64,000 nt of DNA, taken from contig JASANG010003744.1 of the NCBI GenBank assembly GCA_030248215.1, positions 52,133-116,132 of the forward strand. The letters run 5' to 3'. Of the stretch, positions 21,701 to 33,384 are shown in pieces (position 1 is the stretch's first letter; every line of letters starts with the position of its first letter). Source of the DNA: Enoplolaimus lenunculus. Lineage: Eukaryota; Nematoda; Enoplea; Enoplida; Thoracostomopsidae. The position numbers and the translations under genes are program-made. The notes under the pieces are model-generated. The model made no database searches and was not told the origin of the DNA. It saw nothing but the letters and a program-made list of their open reading frames with translations.

Positions 21701-24700
21701 CTAAACAGTGTCATAAAGCCTATGAATACAACCACGCATAACCCTAAGCGTAATCATATACTTAAGCCTAAGCTTAACCATAATGGGTGACGAATTGTCG
21801 AGATGATAACATTACGGGTTACAAGTTGTCGGGTGACGAATTGTCGGGCGACGAATTGTCGTGATACCATTTTTAATACTCACCTGCGTGACAAATATCA
21901 TTCCGAGTGTGCAGTTCATTGCGCAAATGCACGCGACAATAATTTCTTTTCGTAAGAATTTCGGAAAAGCATCACGGAATGCAGTGATCACACCTTCAAC
22001 TGTGCATACCTACAGGCAAACAAAACGAAGAATTCATTAATTTAACAATATACCTAATACCAATTTGGTAACACTGGACAAAGAGGACTAGACGACTTTG
22101 GATACGTGCCAAACATTTTTTGCAGTCCATCTACTTTTTGTTTTTAAAACTATTCGGCATAATGTGTATTCCAAAAAAATTTGCTCAGATTTCCAACAAT
22201 TGTGCAAAAATGAACTTAATGTGTTAGTATTAATAGTCGTAATATTTTTACGGTAGAAAAATAGATAGATAGGTCATAGGTATCAATTGAAAGAGATCTC
22301 GAGGTGTTTACACACAGTTGGTCCGTACACCACAGTCTCTGAAAACAAGCACTTATGTCGAACTAAATTTCAACTAGAGAACTTGGAAAGTGCTCGTTTA
22401 TGAATTGAGTTTGGCTACTCGGACGCTAAAGTCCACTGCGTTATTAAATTCATGTTTAGTACCCTCTAAAATCATAACTTAAAATATAGCTTAACTAAAC
22501 GTGAATGTGAGTTTAAGTAAAACTTAAGCGGCTGGACGTACTATTAATTAAACTAGAGTTTTTAGTTTAAGTTTTACGTAATATATTTTTAAGTTTAGTA
22601 CGAGTTTAGACTCAACGTTCGAAAACCATGTAGTTTTAGAATTCATTGAGTTTAGATCACACTAAAAGTATCTCATACTTCAGTTGAGTTTAAGTGTAAC
22701 CTATCAGTTAGTTTAGTTAATCTAGAAAGTTAGTTTTCGACACTGCCAGGTAAGCTTAATCTTAAATCGAGTTAGTTTAAGCGTTTAGCGTATAGTTCTG
22801 TGCATTTACTCCTAAAACGTCAAGCGTATTCATACGTTAAATTATGCAAATGTACCTGGCTGTCCATGCCCAATATTGCGATCATCGTGAAAAACAAAAC
22901 TGCCCACAGTGGCGCAAGCGGCAAATACGATACCAACTCCGGATATACAAGGAATGCAAGGCCGACTCCTACAATATTCAAACAGCAACTATAAACAGGG
23001 AGATATACATATCCTTTTCCCGAATTTTAAAACAACACTTAACAGACTTTACAACAACCTTCTTGGTCCTAGAAGTAAAAAAATTCCGCGTACTGGACAT
23101 GGAAACGAACCTGTTGTCAGAGAGGGACCATGGGGGAAGGGTTCAGCACCCCTGAAAGAATTTTTGCCCCCTAGTTCACCGTTCCTTGTAAGTCATCGAA
23201 AACCATTATATGCCCCTCCTGAAAAATATTATGCACCTTAGCAGGCGAGTTAGCTACGGGTCTGACATGAAATTACCGTTTCGAACTGAAATCCAGTACA
23301 GGTGCGCTCCACTAACCTGATATTTCTATGAGACCATAAACATTGTGTAACTTATATTTCACAAAATATTCGTTTGGTAACAGAAATAGGTGATGATTCT
23401 TGCCACTTCATAAACGCCTGCATAAGTAGTGGCTAAACGCAACAGAAAAAGTAACTTAGAGCACAACACGCTTAGTAATCCAAACAACAATGCCAAGACA
23501 AGACACCGGTGTACCGCACCTGCATCCGGAAATCCTGCCTACGTCTCTTACTATCAGTATCTGGCCAGTAAGCTAAAGGTTGACAAAGGGGGGCTCAGCC
23601 GTCCTCTAAAACAATTCTGACTACCTTAGAAAATTGTTAACTTTGCTTGTAAGTCTTCGAAACCCTATAACACGTCGCTCCTGGACAAATTTTAGCCCCA
23701 CCCCGGCAGCAAAATGACCTGGATACGTGTCGGCTTACTATACGATAACGATCAATATGGTATTAGAATTAAAAAAAACATTACCTGATTTAACGACTTC
23801 ATCAACCGACTTTTTTGCAACATGAGATAAATGTCCAAGAACACTAAACACAACAAATCCTGCAACGGCACTTGTACACCCGTTCACAACGCAAACAATT
23901 AAGGTGTCTCTGAAATTTATTTTTAACCAGTCAACTTGGTTGCAATACTTGTAAACTGTTACCAATCTATTATTTACCGCCAGAATGTCGTGGTGCAAAA
24001 ATTGCACTCCTGTTCCTGCATTCAAACATGCGAGAACTGGAATTTTTTGCGGTTTTGCGGCAAATTACTCATAATCATTTAAATATTGGAAAGTTTGATT
24101 TTGAAAATTTTTTTCTGTCGAAATTAATGGCTTTGCAATTAGTTCAATTTTGGTACTAAATTGTTCGTCATATGTTTTCGCAAAACTTGGTGATGAAACA
24201 GATATGCGGCCTTTTACCTTTTAATTATATAGATTTGCTTTCGATGTAACACACCCGAGAATTATTTAGCGCACCTATATTAATCAAAATGAAACAACCG
24301 TAATGCAAGCGGCCCATTACAAAATTTAAAAATGCGCAGTTTTTGTAACAAAAACGTTTCCATTTCTCCTTTAATATTACAATTAATGCTTGTCTTTTCA
24401 CTCGATTTACGCTTCCAGATTCTGTACGTAAAACTAAAATGTTGCATTGTGATTTAAAGACAATGCGTCTGATGTTTCGCTCGCTCGGACCCATGCATAT
24501 GTCACCGCCTTGTGGCCTATCAGTCCACGCATGTTTTATTGACAAACAGTCAAATATTGTTTAATATTATAAAAACAATGAATAATAATTACCGGTAACA
24601 GTTATGATGATATGAATTATAGCTGCCCAATGCTGTCAACGCGCCAAAACCAATGCCGTACGAGTATAGCACTTGCGTACCAGCATCTTTCCATACCTGT

Positions 24701-27700
24701 AACGTTTAATATTTTGACTGGTACTTGTTCACTTTTAACGCTACACTACTAATAATGCTACTTTCAAACAAAGCAAAAGTTCTCTCACACCTGTTTATAT
24801 TATTCCTAAGCCTAAACATAAGCCTAGGGTAAGCCTGAGTTTTAGGCGAATCCTAACTTTAGTACAAACCTAAGCTTAAGGCTATTCGCGTAACCTAAGT
24901 CTTAAATCTAAGCTTAATTTAAGGGTGGTACTACGCTTATGGTGACGTTTGTCGCCGTCTGTTACCATGCAGTATCCTACGCGAATTGCGTACGATACCG
25001 TATGGCGATGGACGGTGATGCAAGACAAGTGTGATGTTACCCAAAGCCCCAACTTAAGTCTATTTCACGTTTCCAGTTGATCAGGTTTGGCAGCTGATTG
25101 AGTGAAAAGTAAGTTAAACATGTATCTTTTGCATAAAAAAACAAGTCAATTTATTTATACATTTCGCCAAAATGTGTGTTTGACATGGACACTTGCAAGC
25201 CAAATACAAAGTATTCATTGTATACACCAGTATAACAAAACCTAAGTTTACTATTGCTATCTTTATTTTATAACTTAAGTTTTATGAACAGAGCCAAAAT
25301 AAATTTTAAAAAATTATCAAATTTTTTCGGGATTTACCGTCGTAGTCAATAATTTCGACATATTTGGTCGCAGATAATACTGTATTCCTTTATCAGCTCC
25401 ATCAAGCGTCAAGCCGCGTACGAGTAGAATAGTGAGTAACACGTATGGTGATAGGGCACAAATGTACACAAACTAAAAACAAATTCAAAACCATTGATAC
25501 GGGTAGTACAAGAGAAGACAAGACATATTGGGATATATTCTCGCAAGAAACTTCAAGAGATAATCGAAAACCCTTTTAACATTAATTATATGAATTCGAG
25601 AGGTAAAAAAAAGAATTTTCTTTTATGACATTACACCCTTCCGAAACGAAATCCTGGCTACACATTAAACAACTGCAATTGCAATCTCTAAATTATAAGC
25701 TGCAAGTAAAAATTAACCAACCTAATCCGTGCAGTTTTATAATACAGCAATAGCTACACAGCTTAGTGTTTTAATTTATGATAGGTAAAATTTAAGCCTG
25801 CCGATCGTAAACACCCTGCTCAGAGTTAGCGATGATGTTCGAAACTGTTTTTCTTTCCACCGATGCTTAACGAACAAAACACACGAAAAGGATAATAAAC
25901 TGTGTTCGGCTAATGCTGGATTCCAACTACCTCAGTAATTACGTTTGAAATGCTGCTAAATACTTTCGTTACTATAGACATGTACTTTTTTTCTCATTCA
26001 ACCAAATACTGTATCCCTAAAAGCTCCTTGTCGCCATATTATATGACTTGTATACTACTGCAATTAACATCTAACATAAAAATAAAATAATAACAGAATT
26101 CATTCTGTAATGCAACACACTAATAAGAATAATAATAATTATAATAATAAATTAACAACAGCATTAACAATAATAATATTAACAATAACAATAATAATAT
26201 TAATAATAATAACAATAACAACAATAATAATCATAATAACAATAATAATAATAATAGTAACAATAATCATAATAATAACAATAATACTAATAATAATAAC
26301 AATATAATATATCAATGATAGTAATTATAAAATTTAATCTGTAATGCAACTTACTTTTCTTGCTTGAGTGATTCCCTTCCATAACGCAAAATAAACCATA
26401 GTCCACGTCAGTATTAACAGCATTGCAAGTCGCCAGTTCAGAGTGCCAATCTCTGAAATGGACGCGCTGGTTTCGAGTACTCGATTTCTACAATAAGCTA
26501 ACAATGATTAACTAGTGAACTGTTGCTATTTAATACTTACAAATTTACAGCTAACTTGCCTGTACATTGAGTAAACAACTGGTATTTTCTGGTTCAAATT
26601 TGTTCACATGTTTAACTTTTTTAAATATAACAAACTGAAATAATTTTGCCAAATAAATTTTTATGATGGAGACAAAAACACTACCCATAAGCCAGATTTT
26701 TGTGAAGTTATTCAGATCTAATCTGTGTTAGAACCTCACACAGTGTTTTATTAAATTCAAACTAATTTTCCGCATTCACCATAACTTTACTCATACAATA
26801 ACGTAGCAATGTTTGCTAACGTAATATATATGTATCTATCCTAAAACTAATTGCATATTCTATTATCATTATTATTATTATTATAAATACGTTCCTGTCT
26901 GCACCCCATATTACCCTAAACAACTCGAAGAAGACATCGTACCGCGTTCAAGGGCTAACAATTATCTATAAAACACAAATTGTTCTCGAAAGTATAAAAT
27001 TCCACCTTAAAACTTGTCGAATATTATCTCAATATGAAAAAATAATTCATTGTTTTCAGTATACTGGATATACTTAGAAGTCATTCTACGTGAACATTAT
27101 AAAGCTAATCTAACGCAAAACAGCTATGATGATGCATCAATGCTTAAGTCTAAACTTAGAATATAGATTTAATCGTAATCATTGACCTTAGGGATGTAGC
27201 GATAAATTGTACAAGAATTCAAACAATTAAAAAATTCGGCCCGTGTAAAAATCAGGGACGAAACGGTTTGGTGCAGGATTGCAATAGCATAAGCTAAAGC
27301 ATTAGACTATTTTTGTTTAGGCTTAGGCTTAGGTTTAAGCTTATTCTCGGGCTTTTGCTTAGGCTTAGGGATATGCTTATAGCACTGCTACGGTTTTGAT
27401 CTATATATTGGCCAAAACTTCAAATGTTCCACTCGTTCATGCACCTAACCAAGTTAATATATGTATGTTGCATTTAGACTGCCATTTACGAATACAGGCC
27501 ATATTTTCAAGTTTTTAGTCAAAATTAGTAAATAAAAGCGCATACAACAATTAGCAATCTTACTCCCAAAATTGTTCAACTGGAGTGTTACTAGATTCGT
27601 TGCGTACAGCTTCTCGAACAGCATCACTATGATTAAATAGACTTAAACACCTGAAAAACAATATAACTTGAAAAATGCATCGCATATTGAGTGTAGTGTC

Positions 27701-30700
27701 AAGCGAACAGATGATTTAAAAATATTGAATATTAATTACATTTTCGTTATTTTATTCAAGCTTGTCATGTTTACTTCAAAGCCTAAAATTTAATCGTTTT
27801 GCGGAGTAACCCAAATTCCAACCGATAAACAGGGTATTCTCGATGCGTGAGATAATTTGCGTACCCTGCTTGTTTACAATACAATCAAACATGATCGCAA
27901 CATCAAGTGATAGTTGTAGTGCCACGGCGACAACTCCTCTAACGCTCCCTAAGGGTGAACATTGGCCTGGGCACCTGGGGTGCGCCCGACAAAGCCGATC
28001 AACCATGTGAATTAAAAAATGGCACAATTCAGGTGAACCATCCCGTTAATGAAACCTATTTTGCTTCTCGCTCGCTTCGCTCTCCTGGTTACTTTCGTCC
28101 TTATATATTGCGCTTTTCCGTATATCACCTCTCGTTCTTGTATCAGCTGCTGCATCCGTGAATGACACTTTGCAAAAGGGGCATCTCACGTGCTGGAGGG
28201 GTGGCTTGCGTACCCTTAAACCGCGGCACTGGATGCGGTAAATGCACATACTTATCATCGTTCCATGTATTATTGCATGATGTCCACGGCAGATAAGTTG
28301 TGAACGAAGAGAACAAATAAAATAACGCCCAAACAACAATAATGCAGTAATAAACATTGCTCAACGTTGCCATAATAATATTTCCAACACCAACTCCTGA
28401 AAGTGTAAATTATTAATAATTTATATCGCAATTACTACCTACAGACTGTTATGCATCAAACCTAAACCGAATTTCAAGCTCTGTATATACGTTCATATCA
28501 ACAGCTGTACAGTCGGATAAAAGAATATTTATTTACCAATTCAACCATATACTCCTTGATACTTCATAAGTACAGGGTTTACCAATCCATGCGACACAGC
28601 TAAGCCATCTCAGTATTTGATAAGGAACACGGCTCAGAAATGTAAAAAATCAGCAATTTATAGTTAGGCACCAATGCTAACCTACACAGGCGGCATGCGT
28701 AACATCCCTCATACCTCTCAAATGGACGGAAGGTAACCAAATGTAAGAGACACTTCACAAAATTTCAAAGTACGCAATTTTACCGTTAAACTTTGAATTT
28801 ATTATTTATATACATACTAAAATTAAATCGGTGTCTTTGTTTGCGAACGCTCGCAGAATAAATCATGACGTATTTTAACGCCAAAAAATTTGGGCATTTC
28901 TTGAATTTATTGGCCTTTCGCATTGATTCCGAGGAGGGCCCGTCAAACACATGGCATTCGGGGAGAACGCGTCAGATACATGGCATTTGGAGAGAACCCA
29001 TCAGACACATGGCATTCACAGAGAACCAATCAGACGCATGGCAATCTTGAGAATCCTACAGACACATGGCAATCTTGAGAATCCTACAGACACATGGCAT
29101 TTGGAGAAAACCCTCATACACATGGCATTCGGAAACAACCCCTCAGACACATGACATTCATCAACAACCCCCAGACACATGGCATTCGGGAAGAACCCAT
29201 CAGACACATGGCATTCGGGGAGAAACCATCAGACACATGGCATTCAGGAAGAACCCATCAGACACATGGCATTCGGGGAGATGCCCTCCCTCAGACACTT
29301 GGCGGTGCGCTACTTTTCGGTCGCGTACTTACCCCTAAACAAGGGACAGGCGTCCCAAACCGCAATACCGCCACGCTGTAAATATTGGCCAGCTGTTACT
29401 TCAAGAAAAAACACAGGAACTGCGACTAATGCCCAACAAATGGCGTATGGAATGAGAAATGCACCTGAAGCAATTTAAAAAATACTACTTTAAACTTAAA
29501 GTATTAAATGTTCTATTTTACTAGTCTTATACGGCCTTTTCCACAATAAACGGCAGGATGTCCACGGATATCCGTTTCCATTTAAAGTAAAATTAGGTGC
29601 CCGTTTCCGTTTCCGTTACAGAAATAACGGAAATTCTGTTATTTTTACATTCAAGATTAGTTATAAACCACGCATATAGTTCGAAATACAATAAATATTA
29701 CGAAATTCATCCAAAATCTTATTTCGATGCATCCGCTGTTTTATTTTTAAAATTTTAGAAAGCCCGATGAATGTAAGCATCTGTGTTAACAGAAAAAACG
29801 TATTTAAAACTTTTATACTTCAATATCTGTTTTCCGTTTCCGTTATATAAATCACGTTCCGTTTCCGTTATTTTTATTATCCGTTAATTCCTTTACATCC
29901 TGCTAAAAGAACTTTAAAAACACTCACCAATTAGGGCAACTCAGTGCAAATTTTATGCGCTCCCGCAAATCACACGACTAATTTTTCTGTTACTAAAAAT
30001 GTTTTCAAAGACAAACTGGCACGCAGTAAATAAATACTTATGTAACTGGTTTGCTCCTTCTGAAATCCTGACTACACCCATCTTAAATGGCCAATGTATC
30101 GCTGAGAACCAGAACATTTTCCGCGGGTCCTAAAACCTAAGCTTTAGACTATTTTTGCGTACTCTTAGTATTAGATTTAGAAATATACTTATACAATGTT
30201 AACGACCCTCATATATAAAAATTAATCGCGTTTCTTAGTATCTTTACCTCCACCGTTTTTGAAGCATAAATACGGAAATCGCCATACGTTGCCAAGACCC
30301 ACAGCATACGCGATGAGTGACATACAAAAGTCAAATTGTCCCTTCCACGAACCGCGGTCGTATTCCGAAATCGAGTCATGTTCGACTACTTTTCCAGGCG
30401 GAATATCGGGTAAATCAAGCTGACTGAAATGGTGCACCGATTCTAGTGGTATTAACACGACAGGTTTACATCATTTGAAAACCTATCGCTAAACTGGTGA
30501 TCGAGGCTACTATATGTATTTGGGAATATAGGTCCTAAACTATGAGTATTTGCATTGCCATGCATTGCCATACGCTGTCTACGTCTGTCCTGGCAGGTCT
30601 ACGACTTTCAAACAATCAATCAGACAATATTTTGAACATTTTTTATTTATAAACTGTAAGTGCATATTTTTCGAGTAAAATTTTTGAAACCTCTTGCAAT

Positions 30701-30936
30701 TTATAACCAGCTTTATTATATGAGTGACGACCCTAGCTGTTTCGACTCGGTGCCTGACTCTAGACAAGCGGCAGCACTTTCATGGGGTTCTTAAGGCAGG
30801 TCACGTACTTGACATCCAAAAATGAAATGTTTTCAGGCTGCAAAGACTGGAACACACAAGAATCAGAGTATGGAACATCGGTTGTTGGCGTTGCTATGCT
30901 GGTTCGAGCAGTGTTATCTTCAAACTGGTTGGACAT
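15791..30936 (-). CDS. SLC6 Na+/Cl- neurotransmitter symporter (GABA/amino-acid type), copy A
   Basis: Twelve-TM plasma-membrane symporter. Exons on the minus strand: 30936-30809 (ATG), 30423-30248, 29464-29333, 28396-28252, 27650-27564, 26487-26355, 25472-25338, 24696-24593, 23909-23785, 22968-22856, 22009-21884, 20388-20286, 16293-16193, 15964-15791. All are GT-AG and phase-consistent; 594 codons before the uncertain tail. TM1 has [12 protein letters not shown]. The second extracellular loop has the Cys-x8-Cys pair, three N-glycosylation motifs and PVEQFWE. TM6 has [18 protein letters not shown]8 GMDSQVCTVEG (Na+-site Asp-Ser). Gly replaces the amine-binding Asp of monoamine transporters, so an amino-acid substrate is inferred; the TM7/TM8 segments look most like SLC6A1-type GABA transporters. 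Introns hold many MITEs and a minisatellite. Duplicate of the + strand gene at 56759. Confidence 0.95.
15995..16100. mobile_element. TTAGGC-bearing MITE, one-sided copy
   Basis: Left end TTTGGCCCATTTAAAGATC, then GATAGAGTAAGCTTAAGCTT, TAGACTA and TTGCTTAGGCTTAAGC. No right-hand inverted end was recognised. It sits in the 229-bp intron between the last two SLC6 copy-A exons. Confidence 0.55.
17251..17320. repeat. 30-bp tandem repeat, 2.3 copies
   Basis: TTGCATATTTATATACTGTG plus CGTATACAG, repeated with a perfect 30-bp period (17251-17280, 17281-17310, partial third). Near-identity of the units indicates a recent duplication. Confidence 0.9.
17977..18137. mobile_element. TTAGGC-family MITE with good ends
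   Basis: Left end CCATGTATAGATCAGGGGC; right end TGTTACGGCCCTGATCTAC, an inverted match over GATCAGGG. The interior has GGAGTAAGCTTAAGTTTTAG and AGAAATATGCTAATACTACT, but TTAGGC itself has decayed in this copy. Confidence 0.65.
18840..19210. repeat. Dispersed ACACCCCTAG repeat, copy 1
   Basis: Starts GACACACCCCTAG..AAATATAGGG(A), then AATTTAAAATATTTAACG, CACTCGCTTCGCTAGCGAGG and TAACCTCCTCTGCG. The same order of blocks occurs at 57305-57640. It contains one instance of the CTCGCTTCGCT motif. Confidence 0.5.
19975..20105. mobile_element. TTAGGC-family MITE, inverted orientation
   Basis: Starts GGCCAATGTATCGAACAGGG and CGGTAACAGTAG, then CCTAAGCATTAGCCTAAGCT, AAAAAACTAGTCTAAAG. This is the reverse complement of the usual family orientation. 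Confidence 0.6.
20593..20844. mobile_element. Short non-autonomous hAT element (TAGGGATGTGCC ends), exact TSD
   Basis: 252 bp flanked by TCCTTAAC at 20585-20592 and 20845-20852. The ends TAGGGATGTGCCGATA and TAATTGGCACATCCCTA form a 12-bp perfect inverted repeat. GATGCCGATGCCGAT-type subrepeats occur near both ends. No ORF. The 8-bp TSD and ends fit hAT. It lies in the SLC6 copy-A intron 11. A fragment of the same family is at 34482-34590. Confidence 0.9.
21041..21430. other. Intron DNA with MITE traces
   Basis: Holds a GCCCGTATTCTCAAATCTGC block, as at the left end of the palindromic MITE 62876-62967, and a GGGGGGAGCC/CCCCCCTC G-C rich segment near 21365. No exon. ORFs on both strands overlap here and have no recognisable product. 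Confidence 0.35.
22410..22790. repeat. Dispersed TTTAAGT-rich repeat, copy 1
   Basis: Shares ordered blocks with 38760-39115: AAGTAAAACTTAA, a GGACG(T/G)AC block, GTTAGTTTAGT(T/A)AATCTAGAAA, then TTAGCTTAAGC-like ends. It lies in an SLC6 copy-A intron just downstream of the exon ending at 22856. Class unknown. Confidence 0.5.
23110..23270. mobile_element. GGGCCCGTAGCC-family MITE, decayed copy
   Basis: Reverse orientation: TTTTTGCCCCCTAG, CCTTGTAAGTCATCGAAAAC, GCCCCTCCTGAAAAA, then GCGAGTTAGCTACGGGTC. A second partial copy lies at 23585-23720 (CTTGTAAGTCTTCGAAACCC, TCGCTCCTGGACAAA). Confidence 0.55.
23585..23720. mobile_element. GGGCCCGTAGCC-family MITE, partial copy
   Basis: Blocks GGGGGGCTCAGCCG, AATTGTTAACTTTGCTTGTAAG and CTCCTGGACAAATTTTAGCC are in the family order. 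No intact terminal repeat was seen. Adjacent to the related copy at 23110. Confidence 0.45.
26110..26320. repeat. Imperfect AAT/AAC microsatellite
   Basis: About 200 bp of AATAATAAC-type repeats in SLC6 copy-A intron 6, about 35 bp from the donor end of exon 26487-26355 on the minus strand. The 65-residue + strand ORF across it is an artefact of repeat periodicity. Confidence 0.9.
27238..27413. mobile_element. TTAGGC-bearing MITE, near-complete copy
   Basis: Left GGCCCGTGTAAAAATCAGGG, right TTTTGATCTATATATTGGCC, forming a mismatched inverted pair. The interior has AATAGCATAAGCTAAAGC, TTTAGGCTTAGGCTTAGG and CTTAGGCTTAGGGATATGCT: two TTAGGC runs separated by a divergent spacer. Lies in SLC6 copy-A intron 5. 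Confidence 0.7.
28941..29303. repeat. 28-29-bp minisatellite (ATGGCATTCGGGGAGAACC...)
   Basis: About twelve units with the core CAGACACATGGCATTCGG; the unit starts are spaced 28 or 29 bp (28951, 28980, 29009, 29038, 29066, 29094, 29122, ...). It lies wholly in SLC6 copy-A intron 3 and stops only ~30 bp from the donor side of exon 29464-29333. Overlapping + strand ORFs with a repeated MAFG..PSDTWHS pattern follow from the period and the absence of stops, and are not called as genes. Confidence 0.9.
29554..29902. mobile_element. Probable non-autonomous DNA transposon (CAGGATGT ends)
   Basis: Left CAGGATGTCCACGGATATCC, right TTTACATCCTG. GTTTCCGTTTCCGTTA-type subrepeats occur at both sides in opposite sense. 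The flanking 8-mers do not match, so a target duplication is not shown. A relative with CGGAAAACGGAAA motifs may lie at 18425-18720. Confidence 0.45.
30089..30220. mobile_element. TTAGGC-family MITE, decayed copy
   Basis: Left GGCCAATGTATCGCTGAGAA, interior AACCTAAGCTTTAGACTATT, right AACGACCCTCATATATAAAA. No TTAGGC remains. Lies immediately downstream of SLC6 copy-A exon 2. Confidence 0.45.
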
Positions 30937-32219
30937 TTTGTATTATGCTGCGTTTTATTATTAATAGTATAAGTTGATAAATATATTAATATTTATTGCT
31001 CACTATTACATTATATATATGCAAACACTATTGAATATCTGCAACTGCAATTCACATTGCACTTTAAATGTTATGAATTAACCATCGAAGTAAATAATAT
31101 CAGTTGGAACTGTTTTCGGTAATTATACCCACGCCAAGTTTGGAAACAAACTCGATTTCACATTGTTTAGGATATAAAAAACGTATTTTAGTGGTATATA
31201 TTGTAACAATTCCATAGGTTACGAAGTGCCCGGCTTTTATTGACTAAACTAGAAAATAAAAAAAGAACAAAGTTAAACAATGCCTGTATGTATTCATGTG
31301 ATCAACCCAAAATATTGGATTGGGTAGTGCAAGTATGATATTTTGAGCAAATCGCATAATGGGTGTCAGTTTTGACATAATTAAGCAATTTTTATTCTGT
31401 ATATATGCCTACTTAAACAAATGATTGCATAAAGAATCCATAAGTGTGGTGCAACCGCGCTCGCTTGCACATGCCTGCCGCAACCCATTGCGTTATAAAC
31501 GCTTTATTTCTACAAATATTATATTTATAGAAAACGTATCGGATATCAAACAAAAATTATTCATCAGAACCCAAATCAATAACTTTGCTCAATAACGGCC
31601 AAATTCTGACCAATTTGTATTCAGCTCGCACAAGATGATGTTTGAATGCAAGCAAGCAACCTTCGAGTACTTGAAACTGTTTTTAGATTTTCAATTAATA
31701 TTCATTAAATTCAATTTTAATTTTTTAACGTTCTAGTCTTTTGTTAGTACATAGGTATATGTATATATTTCTCAACATTATTATCTAGTTTATTTGGGCA
31801 CGTTTTTCAACTTTCCATTGTATGCCACATTCTACATGTCTAACACAGATTAAAAATAACTCTGACCAATTTGTATTCAGCTCGCACAAGATAACGGTCG
31901 GAAATAAGCAACAATTATACTTGAAACCGTTTGCAGCTGTTTCTAATAAGTGATTTTAAGATGCAGGTCAAATTCTTGCTTAAAATACTAATAAAAATAC
32001 CAAAAAGGACTTAAAAGTGTATAAATCTAAATTTCTACGGTTATAACCGGAATGAAATTCAGCCAGAATCCAAATTCTAATCGGAATTCAATTTTTTTAA
32101 ACAGGAATTATGATTGTAGCTTTGATACTCATTTAATTATTGTTGCGAAAAAATTCGAAAAACATAAAATGCTTTGTTTGTAAAAAATTAACTTCAAACG
32201 CAAGCATACAGATTTAGAT
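30937..32219. other. Upstream region of SLC6 copy A; no exon seen; local duplication
   Basis: AT-rich, with no supported gene. A 32-bp exact direct repeat (CTGACCAATTTGTATTCAGC core) lies at 31605-31636 and 31861-31892, followed in each by ~45 bp of weaker similarity (CAAGCAA / TACTTGAAAC / GTTT). The promoter of SLC6 copy A should be here, but no convincing core element was picked out. Confidence 0.45.
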
Positions 32220-32551
32220 ATGGGACAACGTTTCATTTTGTTCAAGTAAGAAACACAGAAAAGTTTTTGGTTTAAGTATTGTTTACCAGCTCTTCACTAC
32301 AAAATGTTAAAATAGATGACAAAATACCGAAAACGTCGAAATTCAGGCGTAGGAATAACGGTGGCCGGCATCGGGATATAAATTTTGCCGAAATTTTTGT
32401 CGCAATCGGAATTCCGTTGGAACCGTACGATAAACTGTATACAAACAATTGGCGTGACCACCTTCAAACCAAACTCATTGCTCGCCGTTTCTATGCGTTG
32501 TCAATCAAAGTTACACAGATAGACCGCGCGCTAGATCAGTTCGAGCAATGA
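32220..32551 (+). CDS. Possible small two-exon gene, unrecognised 95-aa product
   Basis: Exon 1 32220-32245 starts ATGGGACAACG and is followed by GTAAGA. A 44-bp intron ends TTTACCAG at 32289. Exon 2 32290-32551 continues in phase to TGA. The product would be 95 aa: basic early (FRRRNNGGRHR), then a mixed region with NFAEIFVAIGIPLEPYDKLY and a C-terminus ending LDQFEQ. No signal peptide, TM segment or known domain was recognised. For: good splice sites, matching phase and little repeat content. Against: a very short intron and no recognisable homologue. It could also be one exon of a larger gene. Confidence 0.35.
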
Positions 32552-32822
32552 CAGTCTGGCATAATAAGCAGAGGGTGAAATTAATTAAAAACCAGTCAAT
32601 TAATATTGCGCGAACGCGAGAAACTTCACAGACATCCTTCTTACATTTCTTATATTACTGCATATTTAAGTCTGAAAACAATATCAATACAAATTATGTT
32701 GTCAGAAAGCTAAAAAATTACAAACAAATATAAAACAAAAACAATTAATTCCACCAAAATTTCTTAAAGTTTTCGTACACTGAAAACAAAAATATGCGTC
32801 TTGTACAGTTCACCTAAGTATA

Positions 32823-33261
32823 CTGTAATGACCCAAATAAAAGGGGGTAATAAAAGGGGGTCCCTATTTTGGGTGCCAAGCAATAGGAGTCCGTATCCTT
32901 AAGAAGAATCCGTAAGCGGATAGAGTCCCTACCCTAATTAGAGTCCATAAATGTCAATTATCCCTAATTGTAGCGCATAAATGACTCCAGGGCCAAATAA
33001 AGGTGAGTTCGAAACTTTAAAGCGCACTTAAGTTTTGAAAGTAACATTCCAAAGTATAACTTTGAATTATCGCTCAAGTTATTAACACAAGACAAATAAA
33101 CGTTTAATTCAGCGGCTAAGTTGCGTACCGGAAATATCACTAACGAAGGGTAGCAGAGCGTGGCTTAAAAATAAATAACAGTCCGTAACCGAATAACAGG
33201 GGGTATCCTCTGGAGAGGGCAAATAAATATCAGTCTCCCCCTCTTATTCGGGTCACTACAG
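32823..33261. mobile_element. CTGTAGTGACCC-type MITE with TA target duplication
   Basis: 439 bp, TA at both sides (32821-32822, 33262-33263). Left CTGTAATGACCCAAATAAAA, right CTTATTCGGGTCACTACAG. The interior matches 43277-43716 nearly throughout (GAGTCC..TATCC, GTCAATTATCCCTAATTGTA, AATGACTCCAGG). Tc1/mariner-like by TA target and ends; no transposase. Confidence 0.85.
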
Positions 33262-33384
33262 TACCATTATAGGAATAGGTGTAGGAAACGGTTCAACTAT
33301 GTCTAAACCTTTGTAAGCCTCTGCCTAAGGTTAGGTCTTGTTGGGGTAGTGTACACGAGCCAAAAAGTCAGCAAAAAGCAAGGC

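Noticed and set aside
26110-26307. 65-aa Ile/Thr-rich ORF
   Set aside because: Translation of an AAT/AAC microsatellite within an SLC6 intron.
29066-29478. Repeat-coded + strand ORFs (MAFG...TWHS pattern)
   Set aside because: Minisatellite read in several frames, and partly antisense to SLC6 copy-A exon 29464-29333.
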